A stretch of 64,000 nt of DNA from Karalla daura (GCA_029224185.1 CM055193.1:14730669-14794668), one strand, 5' to 3'; counted from the stretch's first letter, positions 34,584 to 47,683 are shown. Numbers and translations: made by a program. The notes: generated by a model from the letters alone, not told the origin.

Positions 34584-34956
34584 CGTCTGCAGTTTTACAC
34601 AGAACACTCAACCACAGATAAATCACTGGCTACACACTAGCACTTCGTCAACAGTTGTCCGCTTGCGTCCTGTCCTGTACATCGTGGCAACAACAGAGAC
34701 GAGGCTTGAAAAGACCACAGATCTCAAAAGGCCACCTTACGCATTCCACCTTCAACTTCCCCGTCTGTCCTCTCTACGCAACTTGAGCCACGGAAAAGCC
34801 AGTGAAACGGCAGTCACTTTGTGAAACACCTTTTCACGCCTCATCAATTAGAGGCTACACTCATCGTTGGCCACCTTTGAGGAAATTCCCACTCACTGAA
34901 TACCACAACTGCCTCTCGGCCAGCGATTCTCGGTTCGACTCCCAATGGGGGCGGAT

Positions 34957-35028
34957 AGCAGAGTGGCGCAGCGGAAGCGTGCTGGGCCCATAACCCAGAG
35001 GTCGATGGATCGAAACCATCCTCTGCTA
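34957..35028 (+). tRNA. tRNA-iMet(CAT), M2
   Basis: Standard; spacer 2 subtype TTCTGACGTG follows. Confidence 0.93.
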
Positions 35029-35745
35029 TGTCTGCACTTTCCCGCAGAAGGTCTGACCACAGATGGCTGGCTCACTACGCACTAGCATTCCACCTTCAAC
35101 GCTCCCATGTGTCTTTAGCTCACTCCGCATGTTGAGTCACTGATGAGCCGTTTAACAAGACATCTTTTCACACCTCATGGATTAAAAGCTACACTCGTCG
35201 TTGACCGTCTCTGAGACAATTCTGACGTGAAAGTCACCGAATACCACAACTCATAGCTAAGACACTGGCCCTCGAGGCCAGCCATTGTGGGGTCGAGTCC
35301 CATCTGAGGTAGACAGCAGAGTGGCTCAGCGGAAGCGTGCCGGGTTCACAACCCAGAGGTCGATGGAAATCTCAACAGGCCACGATACGCATTCCACCGT
35401 GTGTCTTCACCTCGCTCCGCAAGTTGACCCTTTGGTAAACCAGTTAGCAACTTTGTGAAAACGCCTTGTCGATTTTATGGAAATTGGGACAGGCACTCCA
35501 GTTTCTCTTTTTCACACTTCATGAATTAAAGCCTACACTCCCTACTGACTGACTTTGAGACGAGTAAACTCACTGAAAATCACAACAAAAGAATGAGGCC
35601 CCCTGAAACCATGGAGTTTGGGGTCAAGACCATCTGAGAGGGCCAGCATAGCAGCTGAGAAGGTGGCCCGAGCCAAAAGCCGGATGGTGATGGCTCAGAC
35701 TTTGCGTCAGGGAGTGTGAGAACTCCAAAAAAAACAGCTGTCGCA

Positions 35746-35818
35746 GCCTCAGTGGCCTAATGGATAAGGCACTGGCCTCCTAAGCCAGGGATTGTGGGTT
35801 CGAGTCCCATCTGAGGTG
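35746..35818 (+). tRNA. tRNA-Arg(CCT)
   Basis: Copy 7. Confidence 0.95.
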
Positions 35819-35821
35819 GAT

Positions 35822-35893
35822 AGCAGAGTGGCGCAGCGGAAGCGTGCTGGGCCCATAACCCAGAGGTCGATGGATCGAAACCATCCTCTGCTA
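35822..35893 (+). tRNA. tRNA-iMet(CAT), M1
   Basis: Standard stem; partner of Arg 35,746. Confidence 0.95.
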
Positions 35894-36266
35894 CGTCTGC
35901 AGTTTTACACAGAACACTCAACCACAGATAAATCACTGGCTACACACTAGCACTTCGTCAACAGTTGTCCGCTTGCGTCCTGTCCTGTACATCGTGGCAA
36001 CAACAGAGACGAGGCTTGAAAAGACCACAGATCTCAAAAGGCCACCTTACGCATTCCACCTTCAACTTCCCCGTCTGTCCTCTCTACGCAACTTGAGCCA
36101 CGGAAAAGCCAGTGAAACGGCAGTCACTTTGTGAAACACCTTTTCACGCCTCATCAATTAGAGGCTACACTCATCGTTGGCCACCTTTGAGGAAATTCCC
36201 ACTCACTGAATACCACAACTGCCTCTCGGCCAGCGATTCTCGGTTCGACTCCCAATGGGGGCGGAT

Positions 36267-36338
36267 AGCAGAGTGGCGCAGCGGAAGCGTGCTGGGCCCA
36301 TAACCCAGAGGTCGATGGATCGAAACCATCCTCTGCTA
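36267..36338 (+). tRNA. tRNA-iMet(CAT), M2
   Basis: Standard; spacer 2 subtype TTCCGGCATG follows. Confidence 0.93.
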
Positions 36339-37055
36339 TGTCTGCACTTTCCCGCAGAAGGTCTGACCACAGATGGCTGGCTCACTACGCATTAGCATTC
36401 CACCTTCAACGCTCCCATGTGTCTTTAGCTCACTCCGCATGTTGAGTCACTGATGAGCCGCTTAACAAGACATCTTTTCACACCTTATGGATTAAAAGCT
36501 ACACTCGTCGTTGACCGTCTCTGAGACAATTCCGGCATGAAAGTCACCGAATACCACAACTCATAGCGAAGACACTGGCCCTCGAGGCCAGCCATTGTGG
36601 GGTCGAGTCCCATCTGAGGTTGACAGCAGAGTGGCTCAGCGGAAGCGTGCCGGGTTCACAACCCAGAGGTCGATGGAAATCTCAACAGGCCACGATACGC
36701 ATTCCACCGTGTGTCTTCACCTCGCTCCGCAAGTTGACCCTTTGGTAAACCAGTTAGCAACTTTGTGAAAACGCCTTGTCGATTTTATGGAAATTGGGAC
36801 AGGCACTCCAGTTTCTCTTTTTCACACTTCATGAATTAAAGCCTACACTCCCTACTGACTGACTTTGAGACGAGTAAACTCACTGAAAATCACAACAAAA
36901 GAATGAGGCCCCCTGAAACCATGGAGTTTGGGGTCAAGACCATCTGAGAGGGCCAGCATAGCAGCTGAGAAGGTGGCCCGAGCCAAAAGCCGGATGGTGA
37001 TGGCTCAGACTTTGCGTCAGGGAGTGTGAGAACTCAAAAAAAAACAGCTGTCGCA

Positions 37056-37128
37056 GCCTCAGTGGCCTAATGGATAAGGCACTGGCCTCCTAAGCCAGGG
37101 ATTGTGGGTTCGAGTCCCATCTGAGGTG
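37056..37128 (+). tRNA. tRNA-Arg(CCT)
   Basis: Copy 8. Confidence 0.95.
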
Positions 37129-37131
37129 GAT

Positions 37132-37203
37132 AGCAGAGTGGCGCAGCGGAAGCGTGCTGGGCCCATAACCCAGAGGTCGATGGATCGAAACCATCCTCTG
37201 CTA
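37132..37203 (+). tRNA. tRNA-iMet(CAT), M1
   Basis: Standard stem; partner of Arg 37,056. Confidence 0.95.
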
Positions 37204-37576
37204 CGTCTGCAGTTTTACACAGAACACTCAACCACAGATAAATCACTGGCTACACACTAGCACTTCGTCAACAGTTGTCCGCTTGCGTCCTGTCCTGTAC
37301 ATCGTGGCAACAACAGAGACGAGGCTTGAAAAGACCACAGATCTCAAAAGGCCACCTTACGCATTCCACCTTCAACTTCCCCGTCTGTCCTCTCTACGCA
37401 ACTTGAGCCACGGAAAAGCCAGTGAAACGGCAGTCACTTTGTGAAACACCTTTTCACGCCTCATCAATTAGAGGCTACACTCATCGTTGGCCACCTTTGA
37501 GGAAATTCCCACTCACTGAATACCACAACTGCCTCTCGGCCAGCGATTCTCGGTTCGACTCCCAATGGCGGCGGAT

Positions 37577-37648
37577 AGCAGAGTGGCGCAGCGGAAGCGT
37601 GCTGGGCCCATAACCCAGAGGTCGATGGATCGAAACCATCCTCTGCTA
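37577..37648 (+). tRNA. tRNA-iMet(CAT), M2
   Basis: Standard; GGCGG remnant before it, as at 33,647 (3,930 bp earlier). Confidence 0.93.
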
Positions 37649-38365
37649 TGTCTGCACTTTCCCGCAGAAGGTCTGACCACAGATGGCTGGCTCACTACGC
37701 ATTAGCATTCCACCTTCAACGCTCCCATGTGTCTTTAGCTCACTCCGCATGTTGAGTCACTGATGAGCCGTTTAACAAGACATCTTTTCACACCTCATGG
37801 ATTAAAAGCTACACTCGTCGTTGACCGTCTCTGAGACAATTCTGGCGTGAAAGTCACCGAATACCACAACTCATAGCTAAGACACTGGCCCTCGAGGCCA
37901 GCCATTGTGGGGTCGAGTCCCATCTGAGGTAGACAGCAGAGTGGCTCAGCGGAAGCGTGCCGGGTTCACAACCCAGAGGTCGATGGAAATCTCAACAGGC
38001 CACGATACGCATTCCAGCGTGTGTCTTCACCTCGCTCCACAAGTTGACCCTTTGGTAAACCAGTTAGCAACTTTGAGAAAACGCCTTGTCGATTTTATGG
38101 AAATTGGGACGGGCACTCCAGTTTCTCTTTTTCACACTTCAAGAATTAAAGCCTACACTCACCGCTGACTGACTTTGAGACGAGTAAACTCACTGAAAAT
38201 CACAACAAAAGAATGAGGCCCCCTGAAACCATGGAGTTTGGGGTCAAGACCATCTGAGAGGGCCAGCATAGCAGCTGAGAAGGTGGCCCGAGCCAAAAGC
38301 CGGATGGTGATGGCTCAGACTTTGCGTCAGGGAGTGTGAGAACTCCAAAAAAAACAGCTGTCGCA

Positions 38366-38438
38366 GCCTCAGTGGCCTAATGGATAAGGCACTGGCCTCC
38401 TAAGCCAGGGATTGTGGGTTCGAGTCCCATCTGAGGTG
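38366..38438 (+). tRNA. tRNA-Arg(CCT)
   Basis: Copy 9. Confidence 0.95.
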
Positions 38439-38441
38439 GAT

Positions 38442-38513
38442 AGCAGAGTGGCGCAGCGGAAGCGTGCTGGGCCCATAACCCAGAGGTCGATGGATCGAAA
38501 CCATCCTCTGCTA
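38442..38513 (+). tRNA. tRNA-iMet(CAT), M1
   Basis: Standard stem; partner of Arg 38,366. Confidence 0.95.
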
Positions 38514-38886
38514 CGTCTGCAGTTTTACACAGAACACTCAACCACAGATAAATCACTGGCTACACACTAGCACTTCGTCAACAGTTGTCCGCTTGCGTCC
38601 TGTCCTGTACATCGTGGCAACAACAGAGACGAGGCTTGAAAAGACCACAGATCTCAAAAGGCCACCTTACGCATTCCACCTTCAACTTCCCCGTCTGTCC
38701 TCTCTACGCAACTTGAGCCACGGAAAAGCCAGTGAAACGGCAGTCACTTTGTGAAACACCTTTTCACGCCTCATCAATTAGAGGCTACACTCATCGTTGG
38801 CCACCTTTGAGGAAATTCCCACTCACTGAATACCACAACTGCCTCTCGGCCAGCGATTCTCGGTTCGACTCCCAATGGGGGCGGAT

Positions 38887-38958
38887 AGCAGAGTGGCGCA
38901 GCGGAAGCGTGCTGGGCCCATAACCCAGAGGTCGATGGATCGAAACCATCCTCTGCTA
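38887..38958 (+). tRNA. tRNA-iMet(CAT), M2
   Basis: Standard; TTCTGACGTG subtype follows. Confidence 0.93.
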
Positions 38959-39675
38959 TGTCTGCACTTTCCCGCAGAAGGTCTGACCACAGATGGCTGG
39001 CTCACTACGCACTAGCATTCCACCTTCAACGCTCCCATGTGTCTTTAGCTCACTCCGCATGTTGAGTCACTGATGAGCCGTTTAACAAGACATCTTTTCA
39101 CACCTCATGGATTAAAAGCTACACTCGTCGTTGACCGTCTCTGAGACAATTCTGACGTGAAAGTCACCGAATACCACAACTCATAGCTAAGACACTGGCC
39201 CTCGAGGCCAGCCATTGTGGGGTCGAGTCCCATCTGAGGTAGACAGCAGAGTGGCTCAGCGGAAGCGTGCCGGGTTCACAACCCAGAGGTCGATGGAAAT
39301 CTCAACAGGCCACGATACGCATTCCACCGTGTGTCTTCACCTCGCTCCGCAAGTTGACCCTTTGGTAAACCAGTTAGCAACTTTGTGAAAACGCCTTGTC
39401 GATTTTATGGAAATTGGGACAGGCACTCCAGTTTCTCTTTTTCACACTTCATGAATTAAAGCCTACACTCCCTACTGACTGACTTTGAGACGAGTAAACT
39501 CACTGAAAATCACAACAAAAGAATGAGGCCCCCTGAAACCATGGAGTTTGGGGTCAAGACCATCTGAGAGGGCCAGCATAGCAGCTGAGAAGGTGGCCCG
39601 AGCCAAAAGCCGGATGGTGATGGCTCAGACTTTGCGTCAGGGAGTGTGAGAACTCCAAAAAAAACAGCTGTCGCA

Positions 39676-39748
39676 GCCTCAGTGGCCTAATGGATAAGGC
39701 ACTGGCCTCCTAAGCCAGGGATTGTGGGTTCGAGTCCCATCTGAGGTG
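39676..39748 (+). tRNA. tRNA-Arg(CCT)
   Basis: Copy 10. Confidence 0.95.
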
Positions 39749-39751
39749 GAT

Positions 39752-39823
39752 AGCAGAGTGGCGCAGCGGAAGCGTGCTGGGCCCATAACCCAGAGGTCGA
39801 TGGATCGAAACCATCCTCTGCTA
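39752..39823 (+). tRNA. tRNA-iMet(CAT), M1
   Basis: Standard stem; partner of Arg 39,676. Confidence 0.95.
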
Positions 39824-40196
39824 CGTCTGCAGTTTTACACAGAACACTCAACCACAGATAAATCACTGGCTACACACTAGCACTTCGTCAACAGTTGTCC
39901 GCTTGCGTCCTGTCCTGTACATCGTGGCAACAACAGAGACGAGGCTTGAAAAGACCACAGATCTCAAAAGGCCACCTTACGCATTCCACCTTCAACTTCC
40001 CCGTCTGTCCTCTCTACGCAACTTGAGCCACGGAAAAGCCAGTGAAACGGCAGTCACTTTGTGAAACACCTTTTCACGCCTCATCAATTAGAGGCTACAC
40101 TCATCGTTGGCCACCTTTGAGGAAATTCCCACTCACTGAATACCACAACTGCCTCTCGGCCAGCGATTCTCGGTTCGACTCCCAATGGGGGCGGAT

Positions 40197-40268
40197 AGCA
40201 GAGTGGCGCAGCGGAAGCGTGCTGGGCCCATAACCCAGAGGTCGATGGATCGAAACCATCCTCTGCTA
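40197..40268 (+). tRNA. tRNA-iMet(CAT), M2
   Basis: Standard; TTCCGGCATG subtype follows. Confidence 0.93.
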
Positions 40269-40985
40269 TGTCTGCACTTTCCCGCAGAAGGTCTGACCAC
40301 AGATGGCTGGCTCACTACGCATTAGCATTCCACCTTCAACGCTCCCATGTGTCTTTAGCTCACTCCGCATGTTGAGTCACTGATGAGCCGCTTAACAAGA
40401 CATCTTTTCACACCTTATGGATTAAAAGCTACACTCGTCGTTGACCGTCTCTGAGACAATTCCGGCATGAAAGTCACCGAATACCACAACTCATAGCGAA
40501 GACACTGGCCCTCGAGGCCAGCCATTGTGGGGTCGAGTCCCATCTGAGGTTGACAGCAGAGTGGCTCAGCGGAAGCGTGCCGGGTTCACAACCCAGAGGT
40601 CGATGGAAATCTCAACAGGCCACGATACGCATTCCACCGTGTGTCTTCACCTCGCTCCGCAAGTTGACCCTTTGGTAAACCAGTTAGCAACTTTGTGAAA
40701 ACGCCTTGTCGATTTTATGGAAATTGGGACAGGCACTCCAGTTTCTCTTTTTCACACTTCATGAATTAAAGCCTACACTCCCTACTGACTGACTTTGAGA
40801 CGAGTAAACTCACTGAAAATCACAACAAAAGAATGAGGCCCCCTGAAACCATGGAGTTTGGGGTCAAGACCATCTGAGAGGGCCAGCATAGCAGCTGAGA
40901 AGGTGGCCCGAGCCAAAAGCCGGATGGTGATGGCTCAGACTTTGCGTCAGGGAGTGTGAGAACTCCAAAAAAAACAGCTGTCGCA

Positions 40986-41058
40986 GCCTCAGTGGCCTAA
41001 TGGATAAGGCACTGGCCTCCTAAGCCAGGGATTGTGGGTTCGAGTCCCATCTGAGGTG
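40986..41058 (+). tRNA. tRNA-Arg(CCT)
   Basis: Copy 11. Confidence 0.95.
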
Positions 41059-41061
41059 GAT

Positions 41062-41133
41062 AGCAGAGTGGCGCAGCGGAAGCGTGCTGGGCCCATAACC
41101 CAGAGGTCGATGGATCGAAACCATCCTCTGCTA
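41062..41133 (+). tRNA. tRNA-iMet(CAT), M1
   Basis: Standard stem; partner of Arg 40,986. Confidence 0.95.
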
Positions 41134-41506
41134 CGTCTGCAGTTTTACACAGAACACTCAACCACAGATAAATCACTGGCTACACACTAGCACTTCGTCA
41201 ACAGTTGTCCGCTTGCGTCCTGTCCTGTACATCGTGGCAACAACAGAGACGAGGCTTGAAAAGACCACAGATCTCAAAAGGCCACCTTACGCATTCCACC
41301 TTCAACTTCCCCGTCTGTCCTCTCTACGCAACTTGAGCCACGGAAAAGCCAGTGAAACGGCAGTCACTTTGTGAAACACCTTTTCACGCCTCATCAATTA
41401 GAGGCTACACTCATCGTTGGCCACCTTTGAGGAAATTCCCACTCACTGAATACCACAACTGCCTCTCGGCCAGCGATTCTCGGTTCGACTCCCAATGGGG
41501 GCGGAT

Positions 41507-41578
41507 AGCAGAGTGGCGCAGCGGAAGCGTGCTGGGCCCATAACCCAGAGGTCGATGGATCGAAACCATCCTCTGCTA
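41507..41578 (+). tRNA. tRNA-iMet(CAT), M2
   Basis: Standard; followed by the same TCAATGCTCC spacer subtype as 31,472. Confidence 0.93.
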
Positions 41579-42295
41579 TGTCTGCACTTTCCCGCAGAAG
41601 GTCTGACCACAGATGGCTGGCTCACTACGCATTAGCATTCCACCTTCAATGCTCCCATGTGTCTTTAGCTCACTCCGCATGTTGAGTCACTGATGAGCCG
41701 TTTAACAAGACATTTTTTCACACCTCATGGATTAAAAGCTACACTCGTCGCTGACCGTCTCTGAGACAATTCCGGCATGAAAGTCACTGAATACCACAAC
41801 TCATAGCTAAGACACTGGCCCTCGAGGCCAGCCATTGTGGGGTCGAGTCCCATCTGAGGTTGACAGCAGAGTGGCTCAGCGGAAGCGTGCCGGGTTCACA
41901 ACCCAGAGGTCGATGGAAATCTCAACAGGCCACGATACGCATTCCAGCGTGTGTCTTCACCTCGCTCCACAAGTTGACCCTTTGGTAAACCAGTTAGCAA
42001 CTTTGTGAAAACGCCTTGTCGATTTTATGGAAATTGGGACGGGCACTCCAGTTTCTCTTTTTCACACTTCAAGAATTAAAGCCTACACTCACCGCTGACT
42101 GACTTTGAGACGAGTAAACTCACTGAAAATCACAACAAAAGAATGAGGCCCCCTGAAACCATGGAGTTTGGGGTCAAGACCATCTGAGAGGGCCAGCATA
42201 GCAGCTGAGAAGGTGGCCCGAGCCAAAAGCCGGATGGTGATGGCTCAGACTTTGCGTCAGGGAGTGTGAGAACTCCAAAAAAAACAGCTGTCGCA

Positions 42296-42368
42296 GCCTC
42301 AGTGGCCTAATGGATAAGGCACTGGCCTCCTAAGCCAGGGATTGTGGGTTCGAGTCCCATCTGAGGTG
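42296..42368 (+). tRNA. tRNA-Arg(CCT)
   Basis: Copy 12. Confidence 0.95.
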
Positions 42369-42371
42369 GAT

Positions 42372-42443
42372 AGCAGAGTGGCGCAGCGGAAGCGTGCTGG
42401 GCCCATAACCCAGAGGTCGATGGATCGAAACCATCCTCTGCTA
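42372..42443 (+). tRNA. tRNA-iMet(CAT), M1
   Basis: Standard stem; partner of Arg 42,296. Confidence 0.95.
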
Positions 42444-42816
42444 CGTCTGCAGTTTTACACAGAACACTCAACCACAGATAAATCACTGGCTACACACTAG
42501 CACTTCGTCAACAGTTGTCCGCTTGCGTCCTGTCCTGTACATCGTGGCAACAACAGAGACGAGGCTTGAAAAGACCACAGATCTCAAAAGGCCACCTTAC
42601 GCATTCCACCTTCAACTTCCCCGTCTGTCCTCTCTACGCAACTTGAGCCACGGAAAAGCCAGTGAAACGGCAGTCACTTTGTGAAACACCTTTTCACGCC
42701 TCATCAATTAGAGGCTACACTCATCGTTGGCCACCTTTGAGGAAATTCCCACTCACTGAATACCACAACTGCCTCTCGGCCAGCGATTCTCGGTTCGACT
42801 CCCAATGGGGGCGGAT

Positions 42817-42888
42817 AGCAGAGTGGCGCAGCGGAAGCGTGCTGGGCCCATAACCCAGAGGTCGATGGATCGAAACCATCCTCTGCTA
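42817..42888 (+). tRNA. tRNA-iMet(CAT), M2
   Basis: Standard; TTCTGACGTG subtype follows. Confidence 0.93.
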
Positions 42889-43605
42889 TGTCTGCACTTT
42901 CCCGCAGAAGGTCTGACCACAGATGGCTGGCTCACTACGCACTAGCATTCCACCTTCAACGCTCCCATGTGTCTTTAGCTCACTCCGCATGTTGAGTCAC
43001 TGATGAGCCGTTTAACAAGACATCTTTTCACACCTCATGGATTAAAAGCTACACTCGTCGTTGACCGTCTCTGAGACAATTCTGACGTGAAAGTCACCGA
43101 ATACCACAACTCATAGCTAAGACACTGGCCCTCGAGGCCAGCCATTGTGGGGTCGAGTCCCATCTGAGGTAGACAGCAGAGTGGCTCAGCGGAAGCGTGC
43201 CGGGTTCACAACCCAGAGGTCGATGGAAATCTCAACAGGCCACGATACGCATTCCACCGTGTGTCTTCACCTCGCTCCGCAAGTTGACCCTTTGGTAAAC
43301 CAGTTAGCAACTTTGTGAAAACGCCTTGTCGATTTTATGGAAATTGGGACAGGCACTCCAGTTTCTCTTTTTCACACTTCATGAATTAAAGCCTACACTC
43401 CCTACTGACTGACTTTGAGACGAGTAAACTCACTGAAAATCACAACAAAAGAATGAGGCCCCCTGAAACCATGGAGTTTGGGGTCAAGACCATCTGAGAG
43501 GGCCAGCATAGCAGCTGAGAAGGTGGCCCGAGCCAAAAGCCGGATGGTGATGGCTCAGACTTTGCGTCAGGGAGTGTGAGAACTCCAAAAAAAACAGCTG
43601 TCGCA

Positions 43606-43678
43606 GCCTCAGTGGCCTAATGGATAAGGCACTGGCCTCCTAAGCCAGGGATTGTGGGTTCGAGTCCCATCTGAGGTG
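43606..43678 (+). tRNA. tRNA-Arg(CCT)
   Basis: Copy 13. Confidence 0.95.
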
Positions 43679-43681
43679 GAT

Positions 43682-43753
43682 AGCAGAGTGGCGCAGCGGA
43701 AGCGTGCTGGGCCCATAACCCAGAGGTCGATGGATCGAAACCATCCTCTGCTA
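43682..43753 (+). tRNA. tRNA-iMet(CAT), M1
   Basis: Standard stem; spacer 1 after it has a private C-to-T near 44,000. Confidence 0.95.
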
Positions 43754-44126
43754 CGTCTGCAGTTTTACACAGAACACTCAACCACAGATAAATCACTGGC
43801 TACACACTAGCACTTCGTCAACAGTTGTCCGCTTGCGTCCTGTCCTGTACATCGTGGCAACAACAGAGACGAGGCTTGAAAAGACCACAGATCTCAAAAG
43901 GCCACCTTACGCATTCCACCTTCAACTTCCCCGTCTGTCCTCTCTACGCAACTTGAGCCACGGAAAAGCCAGTGAAACGGCAGTCACTTTGTGAAACACT
44001 TTTTCACGCCTCATCAATTAGAGGCTACACTCATCGTTGGCCACCTTTGAGGAAATTCCCACTCACTGAATACCACAACTGCCTCTCGGCCAGCGATTCT
44101 CGGTTCGACTCCCAATGGGGGCGGAT

Positions 44127-44198
44127 AGCAGAGTGGCGCAGCGGAAGCGTGCTGGGCCCATAACCCAGAGGTCGATGGATCGAAACCATCCTCTGCTA
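44127..44198 (+). tRNA. tRNA-iMet(CAT), M2
   Basis: Standard M2 gene. Confidence 0.93.
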
Positions 44199-44915
44199 TG
44201 TCTGCACTTTCCCGCAGAAGGTCTGACCACAGATGGCTGGCTCACTACGCATTAGCATTCCACCTTCAACGCTCCCATGTGTCTTTAGCTCACTCCGCAT
44301 GTTGAGTCACTGATGAGCCGTTTAACAAGACATCTTTTCACACCTCATGGATTAAAAGCTACACTCGTCGTTGACCGTCTCTGAGACAATTCTGGCGTGA
44401 AAGTCACCGAATACCACAACTCATAGCTAAGACACTGGCCCTCGAGGCCAGCCATTGTGGGGTCGAGTCCCATCTGAGGTAGACAGCAGAGTGGCTCAGC
44501 GGAAGCGTGCCGGGTTCACAACCCAGAGGTCGATGGAAATCTCAACAGGCCACGATACGCATTCCAGCGTGTGTCTTCACCTCGCTCCACAAGTTGACCC
44601 TTTGGTAAACCAGTTAGCAACTTTGTGAAAACGCCTTGTCGATTTTATGGAAATTGGGACGGGCACTCCAGTTTCTCTTTTTCACACTTCAAGAATTAAA
44701 GCCTACACTCACCGCTGACTGACTTTGAGACGAGTAAACTCACTGAAAATCACAACAAAAGAATGAGGCCCCCTGAAACCATGGAGTTTGGGGTCAAGAC
44801 CATCTGAGAGGGCCAGCATAGCAGCTGAGAAGGTGGCCCGAGCCAAAAGCCGGATGGTGATGGCTCAGACTTTGCGTCAGGGAGTGTGAGAACTCCAAAA
44901 AAAACAGCTGTCGCA

Positions 44916-44988
44916 GCCTCAGTGGCCTAATGGATAAGGCACTGGCCTCCTAAGCCAGGGATTGTGGGTTCGAGTCCCATCTGAGGTG
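44916..44988 (+). tRNA. tRNA-Arg(CCT)
   Basis: Copy 14. Confidence 0.95.
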
Positions 44989-44991
44989 GAT

Positions 44992-45063
44992 AGCAGAGTG
45001 GCGCAGCGGAAGCGTGCTGGGCCCATAACCCAGAGGTCGATGGATCGAAACCATCCTCTGCTA
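44992..45063 (+). tRNA. tRNA-iMet(CAT), M1
   Basis: Standard stem; partner of Arg 44,916. Confidence 0.95.
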
Positions 45064-45436
45064 CGTCTGCAGTTTTACACAGAACACTCAACCACAGATA
45101 AATCACTGGCTACACACTAGCACTTCGTCAACAGTTGTCCGCTTGCGTCCTGTCCTGTACATCGTGGCAACAACAGAGACGAGGCTTGAAAAGACCACAG
45201 ATCTCAAAAGGCCACCTTACGCATTCCACCTTCAACTTCCCCGTCTGTCCTCTCTACGCAACTTGAGCCACGGAAAAGCCAGTGAAACGGCAGTCACTTT
45301 GTGAAACACCTTTTCACGCCTCATCAATTAGAGGCTACACTCATCGTTGGCCACCTTTGAGGAAATTCCCACTCACTGAATACCACAACTGCCTCTCGGC
45401 CAGCGATTCTCGGTTCGACTCCCAATGGGGGCGGAT

Positions 45437-45508
45437 AGCAGAGTGGCGCAGCGGAAGCGTGCTGGGCCCATAACCCAGAGGTCGATGGATCGAAACCATC
45501 CTCTGCTA
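45437..45508 (+). tRNA. tRNA-iMet(CAT), M2
   Basis: Standard; TTCCGGCATG subtype follows. Confidence 0.93.
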
Positions 45509-46225
45509 TGTCTGCACTTTCCCGCAGAAGGTCTGACCACAGATGGCTGGCTCACTACGCATTAGCATTCCACCTTCAACGCTCCCATGTGTCTTTAGCT
45601 CACTCCGCATGTTGAGTCACTGATGAGCCGCTTAACAAGACATCTTTTCACACCTTATGGATTAAAAGCTACACTCGTCGTTGACCGTCTCTGAGACAAT
45701 TCCGGCATGAAAGTCACCGAATACCACAACTCATAGCGAAGACACTGGCCCTCGAGGCCAGCCATTGTGGGGTCGAGTCCCATCTGAGGTTGACAGCAGA
45801 GTGGCTCAGCGGAAGCGTGCCGGGTTCACAACCCAGAGGTCGATGGAAATCTCAACAGGCCACGATACGCATTCCACCGTGTGTCTTCACCTCGCTCCGC
45901 AAGTTGACCCTTTGGTAAACCAGTTAGCAACTTTGTGAAAACGCCTTGTCGATTTTATGGAAATTGGGACAGGCACTCCAGTTTCTCTTTTTCACACTTC
46001 ATGAATTAAAGCCTACACTCCCTACTGACTGACTTTGAGACGAGTAAACTCACTGAAAATCACAACAAAAGAATGAGGCCCCCTGAAACCATGGAGTTTG
46101 GGGTCAAGACCATCTGAGAGGGCCAGCATAGCAGCTGAGAAGGTGGCCCGAGCCAAAAGCCGGATGGTGATGGCTCAGACTTTGCGTCAGGGAGTGTGAG
46201 AACTCAAAAAAAAACAGCTGTCGCA

Positions 46226-46298
46226 GCCTCAGTGGCCTAATGGATAAGGCACTGGCCTCCTAAGCCAGGGATTGTGGGTTCGAGTCCCATCTGAGGTG
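46226..46298 (+). tRNA. tRNA-Arg(CCT)
   Basis: Copy 15. Confidence 0.95.
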
Positions 46299-46301
46299 GA
46301 T

Positions 46302-46373
46302 AGCAGAGTGGCGCAGCGGAAGCGTGCCTGGCCCATAACCCAGAGGTCGATGGATCGAAACCATCCTCTGCTA
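46302..46373 (+). tRNA. tRNA-iMet(CAT), M1, variant stem CCTGG
   Basis: Same two stem mismatches as 27,962. Confidence 0.85.
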
Positions 46374-46746
46374 CGTCTGCAGTTTTACACAGAACACTCA
46401 ACCACAGATAAATCACTGGCTACACACTAGCACTTCGTCAACAGTTGTCCGCTTGCGTCCTGTCCTGTACATCGTGGCAACAACAGAGACGAGGCTTGAA
46501 AAGACCACAGATCTCAAAAGGCCACCTTACGCATTCCACCTTCAACTTCCCCGTCTGTCCTCTCTACGCAACTTGAGCCACGGAAAAGCCAGTGAAACGG
46601 CAGTCACTTTGTGAAACACCTTTTCACGCCTCATCAATTAGAGGCTACACTCATCGTTGGCCACCTTTGAGGAAATTCCCACTCACTGAATACCACAACT
46701 GCCTCTCGGCCAGCGATTCTCGGTTCGACTCCCAATGGGGGCGGAT

Positions 46747-46818
46747 AGCAGAGTGGCGCAGCGGAAGCGTGCTGGGCCCATAACCCAGAGGTCGATGGAT
46801 CGAAACCATCCTCTGCTA
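46747..46818 (+). tRNA. tRNA-iMet(CAT), M2
   Basis: Standard M2 gene. Confidence 0.93.
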
Positions 46819-47535
46819 TGTCTGCACTTTCCCGCAGAAGGTCTGACCACAGATGGCTGGCTCACTACGCATTAGCATTCCACCTTCAACGCTCCCATGT
46901 GTCTTTAGCTCACTCCGCATGTTGAGTCACTGATGAGCCGCTTAACAAGACATCTTTTCACACCTCATGGATTAAAAGCTACACTCGTCGTTGACCGTCT
47001 CTGAGACAATTCTGGCGTGAAAGTCACCGAATACCACAACTCATAGCTAAGACACTGGCCCTCGAGGCCAGCCATTGTGGGGTCGAGTCCCATCTGAGGT
47101 AGACAGCAGAGTGGCTCAGCGGAAGCGTGCCGGGTTCACAACCCAGAGGTCGATGGAAATCTCAACAGGCCACGATACGCATTCCACCGTGTGTCTTCAC
47201 CTCGCTCCACAAGTTGACCCTTTGGTAAACCAGTTAGCAACTTTGAGAAAACGCCTTGTCGATTTTATGGAAATTGGGACGGGCACTCCAGTTTCTCTTT
47301 TTCACACTTCAAGAATTAAAGCCTACACTCACCGCTGACTGACTTTGAGACGAGTAAACTCACTGAAAATCACAACAAAAGAATGAGGCCCCCTGAAACC
47401 ATGGAGTTTGGGGTCAAGACCATCTGAGAGGGCCAGCATAGCAGCTGAGAAGGTGGCCCGAGCCAAAAGCCGGATGGTGATGGCTCAGACTTTGCGTCAG
47501 GGAGTGTGAGAACTCAAAAAAAAACAGCTGTCGCA

Positions 47536-47608
47536 GCCTCAGTGGCCTAATGGATAAGGCACTGGCCTCCTAAGCCAGGGATTGTGGGTTCGAGTCCCAT
47601 CTGAGGTG
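47536..47608 (+). tRNA. tRNA-Arg(CCT)
   Basis: Copy 16. Confidence 0.95.
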
Positions 47609-47611
47609 GAT

Positions 47612-47683
47612 AGCAGAGTGGCGCAGCGGAAGCGTGCTGGGCCCATAACCCAGAGGTCGATGGATCGAAACCATCCTCTGCTA
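47612..47683 (+). tRNA. tRNA-iMet(CAT), M1
   Basis: Standard stem; partner of Arg 47,536. Confidence 0.95.
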
